Positions 35,908-48,500 of a DNA stretch of 64,000 nucleotides are shown piece after piece (the first letter of the stretch is position 1; each line of letters opens with the position of its first letter). The notes under the pieces are model-generated. The model worked only from the letters and a program-made list of their open reading frames with translations. It was not told the origin of the DNA and did no database searches. Source of the DNA: Ambrosia x helenae (Eukaryota > Streptophyta > Magnoliopsida > Asterales > Asteraceae); NCBI GenBank assembly GCA_030844895.1, contig CM061223.1, forward strand, positions 104,577,186 through 104,641,185, given 5' to 3'. The translations under genes and the position numbers were made by a program.

Positions 35908-36085
35908 TAAAAAGATATTATTGAATTGATTTCTGAATGAATGAATACAAAGAAGAGGATCCCTTTATATAACAATTGAGGGACCCTAAAACCCTAGAGA
36001 TAAATATGGAATAGATAAACATTAAATAACAAACTATATCTCTAACAAATATAAACTATATCTCTAATAATATGTATCGGTAAGA
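35908..36085 (-). repeat. Copia 5' LTR
   Basis: 178 bp, nearly identical to 31184-31359. Holds a TATATAAAGGGAT-like TATA box on the minus strand (near 35965) as the probable promoter. Confidence 0.9.
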
Positions 36086-36090
36086 GATAG

Positions 36091-36840
36091 GTCCCTCCGC
36101 ACTCCACGTTTCTCCCTTACATGTTATCTCCACAGTTCTTTTCAGTCATTATAAACACAACCATGGCACCCTTTTCTCATCTCTCTGAATATTTTTAATC
36201 AAATCAGCCATTGTGTTTAAAGAAAGAGATGGAGAGGGAGGAGAGAGAGCAGATCTACCTGAAATCATAAAAAGACAGTCCTTCAACCCAATCTCCTCCG
36301 TAGACCGGCAAATTTTACGGCAGATCGAGTGACAGAGAGAGAAAGAGAGGTCCCAAATGGTGAAGCAATATGGCCGAGAAAACCCACCCTCGGCGGTTGT
36401 GCTCCGGTGGTGTTGCTGGTTTCGGATGAGTGTCGTTGTGTGTGTGTGTGTGAGAGTGAGTGAGTGAGTGAGTGAGAGAGAGGGGGATAGAGGTGAGTTT
36501 GTACTGATGATGAAGATTGATTAGATAAGACAAATGTGTAGTGCCATTAGTGAACCATGAAGACTTCTTTCAAGCATTTCAGTATTTGTACCAGAAAAAT
36601 TTTATTCCGATAGTCATTATATCATGTTTAAATTTTATAATACGAATTATAACAACACAAATTGTTTTCAGTATGTCACATATAGCTAATGCCTAATAAC
36701 ATCACTCCTTTTTTGTAAAAAAAATTCAAATTTAAAATTAGTTCTGCATATGGCAACTGTTGTAACAAATTCATAATATGTACATTTTGCATATATATAC
36801 ATTGGTACATGTATATAATCGGAAATGGTAACTTTCCCGA
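36091..36840. other. Intergenic with simple repeats
   Basis: GAGAGA, (GT)n and (GAGT)n tracts at 36330-36480 give spurious Ser/Leu/His-rich frames. No gene. Confidence 0.45.
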
Positions 36841-37068
36841 TTGATGATCGATGTAACCGAGAATTCTCTATTGGACGGTTTGACACGCGCACAACTGAGT
36901 ATTCTCTATTGGATTGTCGTACCTGGCACAGAATTAGCCGTGCGCGCGCTGATTTGTCGGACCTGGCACAGAATTAGCCGTGCGCGTGCTGATATTATCA
37001 GTGCGCAACTGAGTATTCTCTATTGGATTGTTGGACACGCGCCGCAACGCGCGCGGATTACCAACTAG
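36841..37068 (+). mobile_element. Helitron 3' end
   Basis: Ends CTAG at 37065-37068 followed by T, with a GC-rich hairpin just before (CCGC...GCGG, 37042-37056). The 200 bp upstream contain a local duplication: GAGTATTCTCTATTGGATTG occurs at 36896 and 37011, and TGGCACAGAATTAGCCGTGCGCG at 36924 and 36964 (two near-identical copies). The 5' end was not located. Confidence 0.5.
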
Positions 37069-37192
37069 TTAACTTAAAATATGGTAACTAACATGATAAT
37101 ACAGAATGTTTATTATGAATATGGGGTACAATACAAAGCCGGTGGTATGTGGTATATTTTTGTTATGTTAACTAAACTAATATAAATCCTAA

Positions 37193-40100
37193 TCTTCCTC
37201 CTATAATAAAATAAACTATTTACATTCTCCAACTTTTAAGTATTGACAAGATTAGCTACGACAGTGGGAACTCCTGGCAGTCATATCCACCCCCACTCCC
37301 CTCATGTGTAGATCCAAATTAAAGAAAAAAGAAGAGCAAGTTGTGGTTCTCATTTTCTAGTTGAAGACGATTCTAATCTTTCATTTCAATATCTGCCTTT
37401 CTCATTTCTGCGTTTGCAAAGATACTTTCCTTGATTCTAACCATAAATGGGCCATTTACCCTTAGTCCCTGTGATCACTATTCTTCTCTTCCCACCCCCT
37501 CTATATTCTCTCTAGTTATAGTTTCTGTGAAAACCCACACTCCCATCCACCATGAAAACCCACCTACTTTGCTGATTTGGAACTGAGGTTCAATGGATGG
37601 GACTTAGTTGGGTCTAAATCGCAAGCAAATCGACCACCATCCTTAAATCATATCTTACCCAAATTTTCCAGTGAACACACTTTTCATCTTCTTCATATTT
37701 TTAGCCAAATCTCAAGATGAAGATGGTTAGTAATCTTGGGGACAACAAGCCCTACAACGAGTCACATAAGAAAATGTCGATGAAAACAAGACAACTAGCT
37801 CGGACCACACTATCTGTCCATACAACTATAGGGTTTCGATTATTGTCACTCCTTCCTCCTCGTCATCGCCCTTAGTTCACCTTCGATTACCTTACCCTAA
37901 CGATTGAGCAACCTACGAGTTTAAAATATGCTATTATTAAGAGCAATGAATTGAAGAGAGCACATAGAGTAGGATTTAGAGAGAGAGAAAAGAATCAATT
38001 TTTTTTGTCAACCCTACCCTACCCTACATAGTACATATATAAATATAAATTAGATGTATGTAGCAGGAATCAAACTCGCGTTCTACAACCAAGAATAAAG
38101 CATGGCAGCCAACCGCTCTGCACAAAAGGTTGTTATGAGAAACAGAAAAACACAACTAAATACAAATATAACATCAGAAGGTGAAATAAAAAAAAACAAA
38201 CACTATTCATCGACATTGTAATATCATAATATAGGATATTTTTCTGTCAACCCTACCCTACCCTACATAGTACATATATAAATATAAATTAGATGTATGT
38301 AGCAGGAATCAAACTCGCGTGCTACAACCAAGAATAAAGCATGGCAGCCAACCGCTCTGCACAAAAGGTTGTTATGAGAAACAGAAAAACACAACTAAAT
38401 ACAAATATAACATCAGAAGGTGAAATAAAAAAAACAAACACTATTCATCGACATTGTTATATCATAATATAGGATAATTAGATGGTTGGTAAGGGTAAAA
38501 TGATAATTTCACAGTGACTTAATGGAAAAAGTTGATTCCATTTGTGGTTTAGGCTAAATACAAGCCATTAAGACTGTCGCTGAAAAAAAGTTAGCGACTA
38601 GAACCATAAATAGGACTAAACCAAAGTGTTATTGGATTTTGTTTCATTTCTAGAAATTTTTTGTAATTTACTGATATAGGATTTTGTTGTATTTTTGGAA
38701 AATTTCTCTATGAATTACACTACATTATTATTATTTTATTATTATCCTATATTATGATATAACAATGTCGATGAATAGTGTTTGTTTTTTTTTATTTCAC
38801 CTTCTGATGTTATATTTATATTTAGTTGTGTTTTTCTGTTTCTCATAACAACCTTCTGTGCATAGCGGTTGGCTGCCATGCTTTATTCTTGGTTGTAGCA
38901 CGCGAGTTTGATTCCTGCTACATGTGTTATATTTTTGTTTTTTCCAGCAGTTTAAGTTAGGCTTTTTGACCAGTTAGCTGTAGGCCACGTTTTGAGTCCT
39001 TATACCACCTGTCCATCATCCAAGCCATCCACCTTATGTATGCCTTTTTGACTCATCCTGGTCTTTCTTTATCAACACCCCACCCTCTTTCAATTTCACA
39101 TCTCTCTTTCTCTCTCTATATATCTCCTTCATTGACTTTGGAGGTTGTTTTTTTCTTGCTTCTCTTTAAATCCTTTTTCTTCTTGCTTGCCAACCGGTAT
39201 TGATTTGGGTTTGTGGTTAGGAAAAAGAAATAGCGGGCTAGGATGAGGGAAAGGATAGAGGCGGTGGTGATGACGAAGCGGTGGAAGTCAGCGGTAGGAG
39301 GTTGTGCGGGATGGCTGGTTGTGTGAGTGGTAGAGATGAGGCAGTGTAGTCACCGGTCAGAGAAAGATATGATGGAGGTTGTTGGGAAAGAACTTGTTGT
39401 AAACATTAATTATAAATATGATGTATTTAGTGTGTGTGTTTATTTGTTATATACTTTCGTATTGAATCTTTTGGTTCAAATACACACATCAAGAATGACC
39501 CTGGCTGATGACAGTTACTTGAAATTCCATCTCTGCTGTTAAGCATATTTTTTTATAAACTTAGGGAGTTAGATAGCAACAACTTTTCATTAAGTTTTTA
39601 GTTACCTTATGGCTAATACTAATGCTTTGTTTACTTGCAGAACACCAAAGCAAATTTGAATAAAAGATTCTATGAGACTGTTTAAGGTAGAATTTTGATA
39701 ACTGGGGCTTTAATACTTAATAGACATTATCTCATGAACATCTACACAAACGTATAAGGATTAAAACTTAAAACTTTAAGTTCTTATATCCCATGTTCTT
39801 TTTTGAAGATTGATCATTACAGTCAATTTGTCAAAAAAATGTTTGGTCAACATAGTGAGCCAAGAATATGTACTTTTCAGATTGAAGTGAACATTGTTTA
39901 TTGGCTCGATAGTGTTAAAATGTTAAAGATATAACATTTACATGTCACTTTTATTATTATGTTACTTTTATTACCACTTGAACATATTGCATAAGGAGTG
40001 TTTCAGGTTTGGGTCAAATGGAGCTTATTATTATGAAGCTGGAGTTGGGCTGAATGTGCTGTGAAAATTAGAAGTCCAATTCAAAAGTTGAAGTCCAGAT

Positions 40101-40734
40101 GACAGCTAAGCCCAAATCAACTTATTATTATGAAGGCCCATGAGTCTGGCCCATGCCAGGTTGGCAATCCGGGTGAAACAAACACATCGTGTTTCACCCG
40201 TCAGATTAGCTTTCTCCTTTTAATCTTGGCCATTTATTTGTCTTGAGAGATGTGTTGTGAGAAGCAGTATATATAGGATGTGCTTTCTCTCTCTCTCTCT
40301 CTCATTCAGATCAATTCAGTTTAGTTTGTTCGATTACTTTCTCTCTGGTTCTCTCTCACCTAGGGTTTACATTTACAGTCTTTAGGTTTAGATTTGTTTG
40401 GGGGTAATCAGCAGATCATCTATTGATGATCTGCTAGGGTTGGTTTAGAGATTGTTGAGAGGGTCTTTGGTGTAATCGTTTGTTCTGGAGATTATTGTTC
40501 TTGATTAGTTTAATAATAAAGTGAATATACCATTGTTTTGACAGATAGGAAAGCAAGTGAATAAAAGATTGGTGGGTGGTTTGACCCTAAACATTATGTC
40601 TGTCTCGGTGTTGTTTTTAGCTTTGTTGTTGAGCTGACGAATTTGTAAGACTGATCTTGGATGTAAGTATGCGTTTACGGTTTAAGGGCGAGCAAATCAC
40701 AAGGCGCGCAACGTGCGCCCGCGAAACCCACTAG
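37193..40734 (+). mobile_element. Probable Helitron
   Basis: The 3' end is CTAG at 40731-40734 followed by T, with the hairpin GGCGC (40703-40707) / GCGCC (40715-40719) 11 nt inside. A candidate 5' end is TCTTCCTCCTATAATAAA at 37193, preceded by A; it is weaker than the 3' end. The interior holds a tandem and inverted repeat (38006-38935) and TATA-containing, CT-rich sequence at 40250-40520. No coding capacity recognised. Confidence 0.45.
38006..38935. repeat. 239-bp direct repeat plus an inverted third copy, with a tRNA-like motif
   Basis: Copy 1 starts at 38006 and copy 2 at 38245, both from TGTCAACCCTACCCTACC to ATATCATAATATAGGATA. A third copy lies inverted at 38743-38935, from TATCCTATATTATGATATAA. 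Read on the strand of the third copy, each contains TAGCGGTTGGC and, about 40 nt on, GAGTTTGATTCC, resembling degenerate pol III A and B boxes, so the family may descend from a tRNA-type SINE. Copies 2 and 3 can fold into a long stem. Confidence 0.7.
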
Positions 40735-41282
40735 TTAGACTATATTAATAATCGAAAGCATTTGAACAGTGTTCTACATGGCAGCTTTGTAAATAACTTT
40801 ACTTTCAGGGATTTTTATATACAGGCATGTTCCAGCCGGCACCTTCATATTGAACCTCATTTCTTCTGTCGCTTCGTTATTGGACCACAAACCTAACTTC
40901 CTCCTCAACCATACACGTACCCAACACTGGTATCTCTAAACCCCTGTACGTTTCATGATTTCATCTATTCGTATATGCTTCTGTCGTTCACATATATATA
41001 TAGAGAGAGAGAGAGAGAGTGTGTGTGCGCTAAAGGGAGAAGGATGCCATAGTGGAAGAGGCTGCCGACGACGAGGACCAAGGCGGTGGACGATGAAACG
41101 GTTGCAACAGGATGTTGTGGAGGCTTATGATGATGACGATGAAGATTTCCAACAGGATGTTGTCTAGAATACATTAATTATTGTTTTAAATTGTTAAGTT
41201 TTGTGTTTTTCTATATAGTACTATGTCAAAAGAATATAAAACATCATGCCTAAAATGTAAAACACAATGCCTATATAAGCTT

Positions 41283-41325
<43 letters not shown>

Positions 41326-43664
41326 TGTCCTGGATGGTGATTGGGATTAATATTGGGTACCGATCGTACGAGCAGGCCTCATTGTGTTTGAAAACGGTAT
41401 TTTAAACCGACCAAACGGAGGGAGAGAAGAAAAACTTGAAACCTAACCGAATCTGGTTAAAAAAACAGTTACAAACCAATGTGAACCTCTAGTTGGGCTA
41501 TGTTACATTATTATTTTTTCTTCATCAAAGTGGGCTTTATGTACTTGACCATAAATTTGTATGGAACTCATTATCACATTTGATGTGGACTTAATAAATA
41601 TTATCCAATCAATGCGAGGATAATTTTTTTTTTTTCAAAATTGGTGATCAGGGTTGTTATTGACTGTCATCGTGGCTCACTATGAATCCGCAGCGGTGTA
41701 CTTTCCACAATTGGGCTTGCTTGTTAGGCACCAAGGCTTTGGATTGCATTCAAGATGGCATGGGTAGTTGGACGGACCTCTATATCTCGTAACACAATGC
41801 ATTATGCTTTATTCAAATTTGTCCCTTCCAAACTTTATGATGAGCTTCAACTTCAAAAGAAAGCTTCATTTCATTTGGATGTTATTCACGAAATATGCTT
41901 AGATAGGAACATTTTGTATTGGGCTCCTAGCTCTATTGGTTTTGTTTGGATTTATGTTTATGGGCTTGTGTTCGCCGGATCACATTCGATTTCTTCTTCT
42001 TATAGTTCAACTTCACTACAAAGGTGTTTAATTTTGATGGAGCCTTAGATGTTGTTTTTTAACGATAAATTTGGATTACTAACGGACTACTGGAGTATCA
42101 TCGTAATACCAGCGGAACTACCTTATTATATCCATCTCTACTAGACAGTAATGCCTATACACCAATTCAGGATGGAACCCAATAAAGATGGGAAAAAAAA
42201 GCATGAGTTATGATTGGTCACGCAATGAGCGTGAGTTAGAACCACCAAGTAATGAACATGAAGCCACATTAGTGTTTTAACAACAAATGGAAAGTTTCAG
42301 ATCTTTACAATTACATAGTCTAGAAGCTTATCAAACACTTGTAAGTAATTTAGTAGAACATGCCTGGTCCTTGATATAAAATATTTATATTTATGTTTCT
42401 TTTATTGATGTTTGTCTATTTTCTTAGGGATTTTCCGAAATAACATATATTGGTTAAAATGAGTTAGAAAGTCAAATATAAATTAATAATATTGGGGAAT
42501 GCCTGTTTGTCAACAAGGTCACAATCAGTTTTGGTCTTATCCAAAACCATGAATCATTTTAACGTTTACAATCGAACTAGCTAATCTGCAGGTCAATTTG
42601 GTTTGGTATGCTTTAATCAATGCTACAAGTTTTAGTAAATAGATAGACTCACTTGGTAGGTAAAGTTTCTATCAATTTAAAAAACATCACATGAACCATC
42701 AAAATATATAAGTAGTTACAAATCAACCTTCTCGATTATAAATAACCTTGAACATTTTTTCTACATGAATTGAAATACGTAGGAGATTATAAAACTTAAT
42801 AAGAGTTTCTTAGGCGCAAATTAAAGTTACAACTGAGACAACATACATTACATCATATCATATGAAAGTTGATTTAAATCCATCTTGACTCTTGTATAGA
42901 AGCAACAACTCGTTAGCAATAAATATCTAGTAACCAGTTGAATTCGTTAAACCATTATATTATATGCTACAAACGGCGTGTTTCAATTATCATACGCTAA
43001 ACCAAGTCTATCATTTTGAAACTAAGCAATTAGATTTGGCTTCATGTACGTATAAATTAGGGAAGGGAGGGACCCATATATAGTAAATAGAGTGGGTTAA
43101 GCTCTAAGAATTTGGGACATTTTGTGTCCTTTTTCATTACTCAACAAATATATGCAATGGAAACAGGGGAACATGCATGGATGGGCCTGGACTGGATGGA
43201 TACACATACACTTAAGCAAGCATTTAATAGGGAGAAATGATAGAATGTACCTTACAAGGCATTTAATGATAGAAAAATTACTAGATTTTGTCAACTTCAC
43301 ATGAAAATTCAAATATCGATCCTTTATTACTCATGAAAAGCATTATATCCTTTTTTATATTATATTATGTATATCAATCCACAGCTTTCTTGAGGGAGGG
43401 AGAGTGAGAGAGTCTCAAAGAAAGATAAAGGAGTCATTCATATGGTGTAAAGTATATAGATGAAATCTTTATATGGTAAATAATCTCACATTTAATTATA
43501 CAAAGTTATAGGCTAATTCATAATTTGGACAACTAATGATAGTTCTCATGAGCTTTTATAAATATTCATTCATGAAAAGACTGAAACTTGAATTCTGAAA
43601 ATACAAATTACAAATATTTCACAAGGAAGGCTATGACATTCTTGGTGAATTAATTGTGTTGTTT
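40735..43664. other. Intergenic, no gene recognised
   Basis: Contains (GA)n near 41005-41020. A frame at 41755-42048 (97 codons) shows no known motif; I do not call it a gene. AT-rich elsewhere. Confidence 0.4.
41284..41326. repeat. (CA)n(TA)n microsatellite
   Basis: Compound dinucleotide repeat of about 13 CA followed by about 8 TA units. Confidence 0.9.
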
Positions 43665-44260
43665 TTACTTTTCCTTTTTGACATTTTGGAGTTGAGAAAA
43701 CAAGATTTGGTTTTCTTGATGAAGCAAAAGGGCTTTTCTTCTAAGTTTTGCATTCTCTTCAATCATGCATTGGTTTTGCATGTACAACTTCAAGTTCTTC
43801 ATTGCCATCTTCCTTTTCAATATCACAAACAATACCCTTGTTTTGTTTCTTGAATTTTTCAAACCCATATATCTTTGCCTGTTACATTCAACAACATATA
43901 TTCAATAGTGAGAACTATTTACTTTTCAAAATATGTCTTTGTGGCCTACCTTTTTAGGTTATATTTTCTAATATAACCCGACTTTATATATTTACCCGCA
44001 CGCAACATCAATACATTTCGAAATTGGTTAATAACCTAACAACATATATATGGAACTCAATATGATCGGTTTGCACTATTATTAGTTATATAGTGCATAC
44101 TGACCGATCACGTAAATATAGTTATAATTATAATGGCATTTTAAGAACAAGATAAGAGTGGGGTAGCTAACCTTTGTAGATGGTGAAACTCAATGCTTGA
44201 TTGATGTGGAGTGAGATATGAAGGAAGATAGAGGTTTCCTTTAGAAGCACCAAGACACAT
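43665..44260 (-). CDS. LITTLE ZIPPER protein (ZPR1/ZPR2 type), 100 residues, 2 exons
   Basis: Small leucine-zipper protein that in Arabidopsis binds HD-ZIP III transcription factors into DNA-binding-dead heterodimers and is itself induced by them, a feedback loop in leaf polarity and meristem control. Exon 1 is 44260-44172 (MCLGASKGNLYLPSYLTP, then HQSSIEFHHLQ), the intron is 44171-43879 (GTTAGC...AACAG), exon 2 is 43878-43665. Phase matches, giving 303 nt. The zipper spans residues 54-98: MKNLKLYMQNQCMIEENAKL then RRKALLLHQENQILFSQLQ, with the family's LYMQN, EEN, LRRKA and LLHQEN signatures. The MCLGAS start is typical of ZPR1/2. A minus-strand TATA (TATATATGAC) lies near 44350. No breaks. 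Confidence 0.88.
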
Positions 44261-45130
44261 CTTCTATGCAGCTCTTAATGACAATGTGACTGTTAGAAGT
44301 GAGTGAAAGATTTGGATCAAAATGGAGAAAATAAGAAAACAAGTGGTGTCATATATATAGACCAATTGGGCAATGGTTATGGTTGTCTCATTGTGTGTAT
44401 GTATGAGGGGTAAAATGGGAATTTCATAAATAAATAAAAAAAAAAACTCTATTTCCAAATCTCTCATCACACATTTACATGTTTGACCACCAATGATCTC
44501 TTGGACCAACCTAAAACATAATGATGAAAAGAGGACCCATAATTACAAGGACCAAAATGAAAGAGAATTCACATGTTGTAGTAAAAAAGAGATCAAATGT
44601 GACACTCAATCACATACAGTAGAGATTTCACATTTGTACTTTAATCCTCTCTTGATCATAGTTTTCAATTTAAATACTAAAAAACATGTAGTAGGGCCCA
44701 AATAAAGATACAAACTTTTCTAGTGAATTTCTAAATCTAGAATAGCAGTGCTATGTTAACATGTATATGATGCATTAATAGTTGTACATTGTTTTAACTT
44801 TGTCAATTTTATCTATGTAAAAGAAAGACCAGCCTCAAATGACCCCAACAATATACTTTCTCTTTTAACCCTTTATCCATGGTTTGGATCCTAAAACTTC
44901 CCCTTTTTGTTCTTTAGTTACCATGAGCAATCATGAGGGAGCTTTCATTTTAATCTTGTGCAATAGATGAGATGAAATCATGATGGTAGCTAAAGGCAAC
45001 TTATCTCATTAAGTTGTTCAAGACTTGAATTCAAACGTGGGATGCCTGCTTGCTTAGTTACTTGTTGAGCAAATTGAATAATATACCTAACTTTTAAATG
45101 CTATTTATGACTTTTCATACAAACAAACTA
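44261..45130. other. Intergenic, 5' flank of the LITTLE ZIPPER gene
   Basis: Contains the TATATATAG stretch (44350-44362) likely serving the minus-strand gene. HD-ZIP III sites (GTAATGATTAC-like) were not obvious by eye. No other gene. Confidence 0.4.
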
Positions 45131-45410
45131 TAAGACTATCCGTTGTGGCCTGCGACCAGTTAGTTGCGAGCCACAAAACATTCCACGTGGCTAGCTGGAT
45201 CCATAATATGGTTGAGCGAGAGCTGGCGCGAGCTACTAGCCGTTAGTGGGCTCGCGTGTGGTAGCGAGGTCAACTAGCCGTTGGCAGTCAACTAGCCGTT
45301 GGCTAACGGCTAGTTGGCCTATTTAAATAAAAAAAAAACTAATTTTTATTTACCAAACAAATCAAATACAATATTCAATCAAGCTACACTTCAAAAATCA
45401 CGCAAACAAA

Positions 45411-46471
45411 AAATGGACCCGGAATGGCAAAATTGCTATCAACCCGAAATGGATTTTTTGGATGAAGAGTATGATGTTACAACGAACGAAATCAAAGTTA
45501 ACCTAAGCTAAATGCAACTGATTTCACTTTCACCGGAATTAGTCCTGGATACACAACCACCATCAACTCAAAGGCGAGGTGGAAGAGGTGGTGGCCGAGG
45601 TGGTGCTAGAGGTGGTGGCCGAGGACGGACGGTCGGCCGAAGTGGTGCAAGGGGTGGTGGTAAGGCCGGTGAATCGCCCGACCAAGATATTCGACCAAGG
45701 CGCCAAGTGACCCCTTGGACCAAAGAAGAGAAAATAGCCCTTTGTCGGGCTTGGATTGAAGTATCGGAGGACCGAAAAGCGGGTATGTATTTTTTTTAAA
45801 ATATATATTTTTTTAAATATACATATTTGATTTTTTAACATTAATTTATTTCTTTATGTAGCCGATTATCAAAAGGCTAAGATTTTTTGGCGACGAATCC
45901 GATACCTCTTTCATGAGCAAGTCGGGAGCACTATGCGTTCGGCGATATGATTTCTGGCCGGTGGGCGGAGATTAGGAAATATGTGGGTTTGTTTACGAAC
46001 CTTCATAACAGGAACGCTGCTCGAGTGCGAGTGAGCGGGTCAAGTGATCTCGACGTGTATCAATTTACTTGTAACGAATGGAAAGAGGAGGTCTTGCGCA
46101 AGTACAAGACCAACAAGACGTGGGATGAGGACTATTTGTGGAGAATCCTACGTAATTGCTCCAAATGGGTGGAGCTAATTTCTGTTGAAGACATGAGCGA
46201 AGGCGGCATCGCCTCATCATCAAAGCGAGCCAAGACGTCTTCATAGGGTGGGTACATCTCCTCTACGAGCTCGGATGCTCACGTGGGGGTTGACCTAAAT
46301 GATGAGGGTCTTCCCCCGTCTCCCCTTGGTCGACCTATTGGAAGGGACAAAACAAAGGCTAAACAACCTGTTAACGAAGCCGATGAGGAGTTCTCGAGGG
46401 AAATAACCAAAATAAGGACGACAATGGAGATGACTATAACATCACACAATTTTTTTTATATATATATATAG
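45411..46471 (+). pseudogene. Myb/NAM-associated-domain protein of PIF/Harbinger type, broken
   Basis: Resembles the trihelix/Myb-like accessory protein carried by plant PIF/Harbinger elements (often mis-named glutathione S-transferase T3-like). Exon 1 (45411-45782): MDPEWQNCYQPEMDF, a Gly/Arg-rich stretch (45570-45665), then TPWTKEEKIALCRAWIEVSE. Intron 45783-45861 (GTATGT...TATGTAG). Exon 2: ADYQKAKIFWRRIRYLFHEQ, then ISGRWAEIRKYVGLFTNL, YQFTCNEWKEEVLRKYK and a tail VGVDLNDEGLPPSPLGRP. Defects: an in-frame TAA at 45509-45511, a one-base loss near 45943, and an in-frame TAG at 46244-46246. The 5' flank (45130-45320) is GC-richer with repeated ACTAGCCGTTGG and a TATTTAAATA TATA box, probably the element's terminal region. 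Confidence 0.75.
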
Positions 46472-46701
46472 AACTCCCTCGTTTATTCATCCGATTCATG
46501 TTTACATTATCTTTCCCATCCATTTTATTAATTTTTTTTGTTTAAATAATGACTTATAATCAATATTAAATTGGATTTTATTAAAAAATTCTGATTTAAA
46601 AACGTTAAAAAAAATGTTTGCCTGAGCCAGGATTCGAACCCGAGTCCCTGGCAGGCTAAACCTTAACCACACCACACAAACCACTACACCATTTGGTGTT
46701 T
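46472..46701. other. Spacer with a tRNA-like segment on the minus strand
   Basis: On the minus strand, a perfect A box (TGGTGTAGTGG, 46691-46681) is followed by a perfect B box (GGTTCGAATCC, 46640-46630), 40 nt apart. The rest does not fold as a functional tRNA by eye. It is probably SINE- or LTR-derived. Confidence 0.5.
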
Positions 46702-48500
46702 TGTGATGTTATTTAAAACCAATTAAACTTAAACCCTTTCAAGGTCCCTTAGTCAAACTGAAAAGTCAAACGTAGTCTCTTAGTCAAGTCAAGTCAAAGT
46801 GTTAGTAAATATGGTCTTCTAGTCAAGTCAAAGTTGTTCCTAAATTCTAGCCTAGTCAAAGTAGTCCTAATTACAACTCCAATTTCTACACTATAAATAT
46901 AATAGCCTACCATTCAACTCTTTATAACATTCAATAAAAAAAAACATTATTATCCCATCTCCACATACTAAAGTTTACATCCATCATTATCTCCTCTAGC
47001 TAGTTCCGAGTTTTCCAAGGCATTATTACTAAGTGTTTGCACGCTCAAGAAAACGCACGAACTCATTAAGCACCTAAGGTGAGTTTACATAGCCCCTTTT
47101 CCATTTCACTATTTTGGGGTGAAATATGTTACAACATTCAATTTACAATTCAATCATAAGTGTCTATGTGTTATTCTATGTTGCATTTTGTCCTAAACAT
47201 TACTAGGGTAAGCACATTATTCTAGCATAATCATTAACATTGATCAGCGACGGTATACAATGATAGATCTATTGGACTGACAATCCCACCGGATACGTGT
47301 ACCTCCTACATAGGTAGCGTGGGTGATTGTTATCGAATTTATAACAAAATCGAGTGAACCATATGCGTATGGGATGGACCACAATATTCTAGTCACAAGG
47401 TTTGATTATGCACTCGATTTACCGATTGTTTTGTTTTCACATATGGACTAGACTTGCCATGACACTCGAATTGTACAAGTTTTTATTCAATTATCAAAAC
47501 CTATGTAATTCTCACCAACTTTTGTTGACCCAAAATATTTTCAAACTTAACATGTTTCAGGTTATAGCTTGCTCGAAGATTAGAGTTAATGCTTGAAGAT
47601 GCGTAGCTAGTATTTTTTTATCTTGATGTACAAATTCTTAGAACAATTGTATGTAATTTATTTAAATCATATATTGAAACTTATTATTTACCATGAGCTA
47701 CTGAACAATCATCAATACGTGACTTCCCGATGTTTCCGCCATCGGTTGGGGTGTTACAAATTGGTATCAGAGCCAGGTTATAGGGAATTAGGTTATTAGA
47801 AAAATAATCTAGTCTATAACCATAGGAATATAACCAGTATTTGCTCCTTTTACTTGCTATTCTCTATCTCCCTCCTACTTATCTCTACTTCAACCCCTAC
47901 AAGATGATTATTCTCCATCACTGGATCTACTCTTAGACTAATAGGTCAAATCCCCAGGTTTAGCCTGAACCACCTTGAAGATCTCGTCGAAGTTCTAGAT
48001 TTTAATAACGAACACGTGCAATCTGGAAGGGTGAACGCCTGTATTCTGAGTTTTCTGTCTAGGACTGGCATTGCGCATAAATCCCAATCAGACGAGGGAC
48101 TCGGATGCCTACCTGGGAATTCTCGGGATGAGTGTTCACTTATAGGCTAAAGCATGTCTTCACTATTTTATTAGAATCTAGAAGCTTTGATAAGTAACGT
48201 TTTCGTTTATTCGTTTTAATTAATGAATAAATGATTACACTCACTTTCCTTAAAACTAAGCTCTAAAATCTCAAAATTTTACAGCTTAAATCAATCCCAT
48301 TTCCTAATCATATATGGATTTCACAATCACATTTCATCTTACCATCTTAGCCACATGTTTGATTATTTTCAACACCCTCCCCAAATCATATTATTTCATT
48401 TTTCAACATGGCTAGTGAACCAGAGCTTTATCCCTGCCAACTGCGCGCTTACGTGGCTAAATATGAAAGGATAGAGCCCTTGATCAACTCTAACCACAAC
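46702..48500 (+). mobile_element. Partial LTR retrotransposon related to the LARD at 49-57 kb
   Basis: An LTR ends at 47758 (CGGTTGGGGTGTTACA), followed by TTGGTATCAGAGCCAGG, a tRNA-Met primer-binding site, and GTTATAGGGAATTAGGTTATTAG as in the larger LARD. A start TGTGATGT at 46702 is tentative. The internal part (47759-48500) is non-coding and its right end is unclear; no second LTR is present, so this is a truncated copy. Confidence 0.6.

Larger units (their letters stand above)
31184..36085 (-). mobile_element. Ty1/copia LTR retrotransposon, full length but decayed
   Basis: A 4.9-kb element in GATAG target duplications (31179-31183 and 36086-36090). LTRs are only 176-178 bp. On the minus strand the 5' LTR (36085-35908) is followed by a primer-binding site complementary to initiator tRNA-Met (TGGTATCAGAGCC, 35907-35895), and a G-run polypurine tract (GCGGGGGG, ending 31360) precedes the 3' LTR. 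Order is gag, protease, integrase, reverse transcriptase, RNase H: copia. Several frameshifts and stops make it non-autonomous. Short LTRs and the gag type suggest the Ale/Retrofit branch, by inference. The 5' leader near 35805-35855 has three CAGCCGAAGC repeats. Confidence 0.93.

Noticed and set aside
36330..36533. Ser/His/Thr-rich frame in a GT/GAGT microsatellite
   Set aside because: Simple-sequence translation only.
41755..42048. 97-residue open frame
   Set aside because: No motif or splice context. Isolated in AT-rich sequence, so it cannot be supported as a gene.
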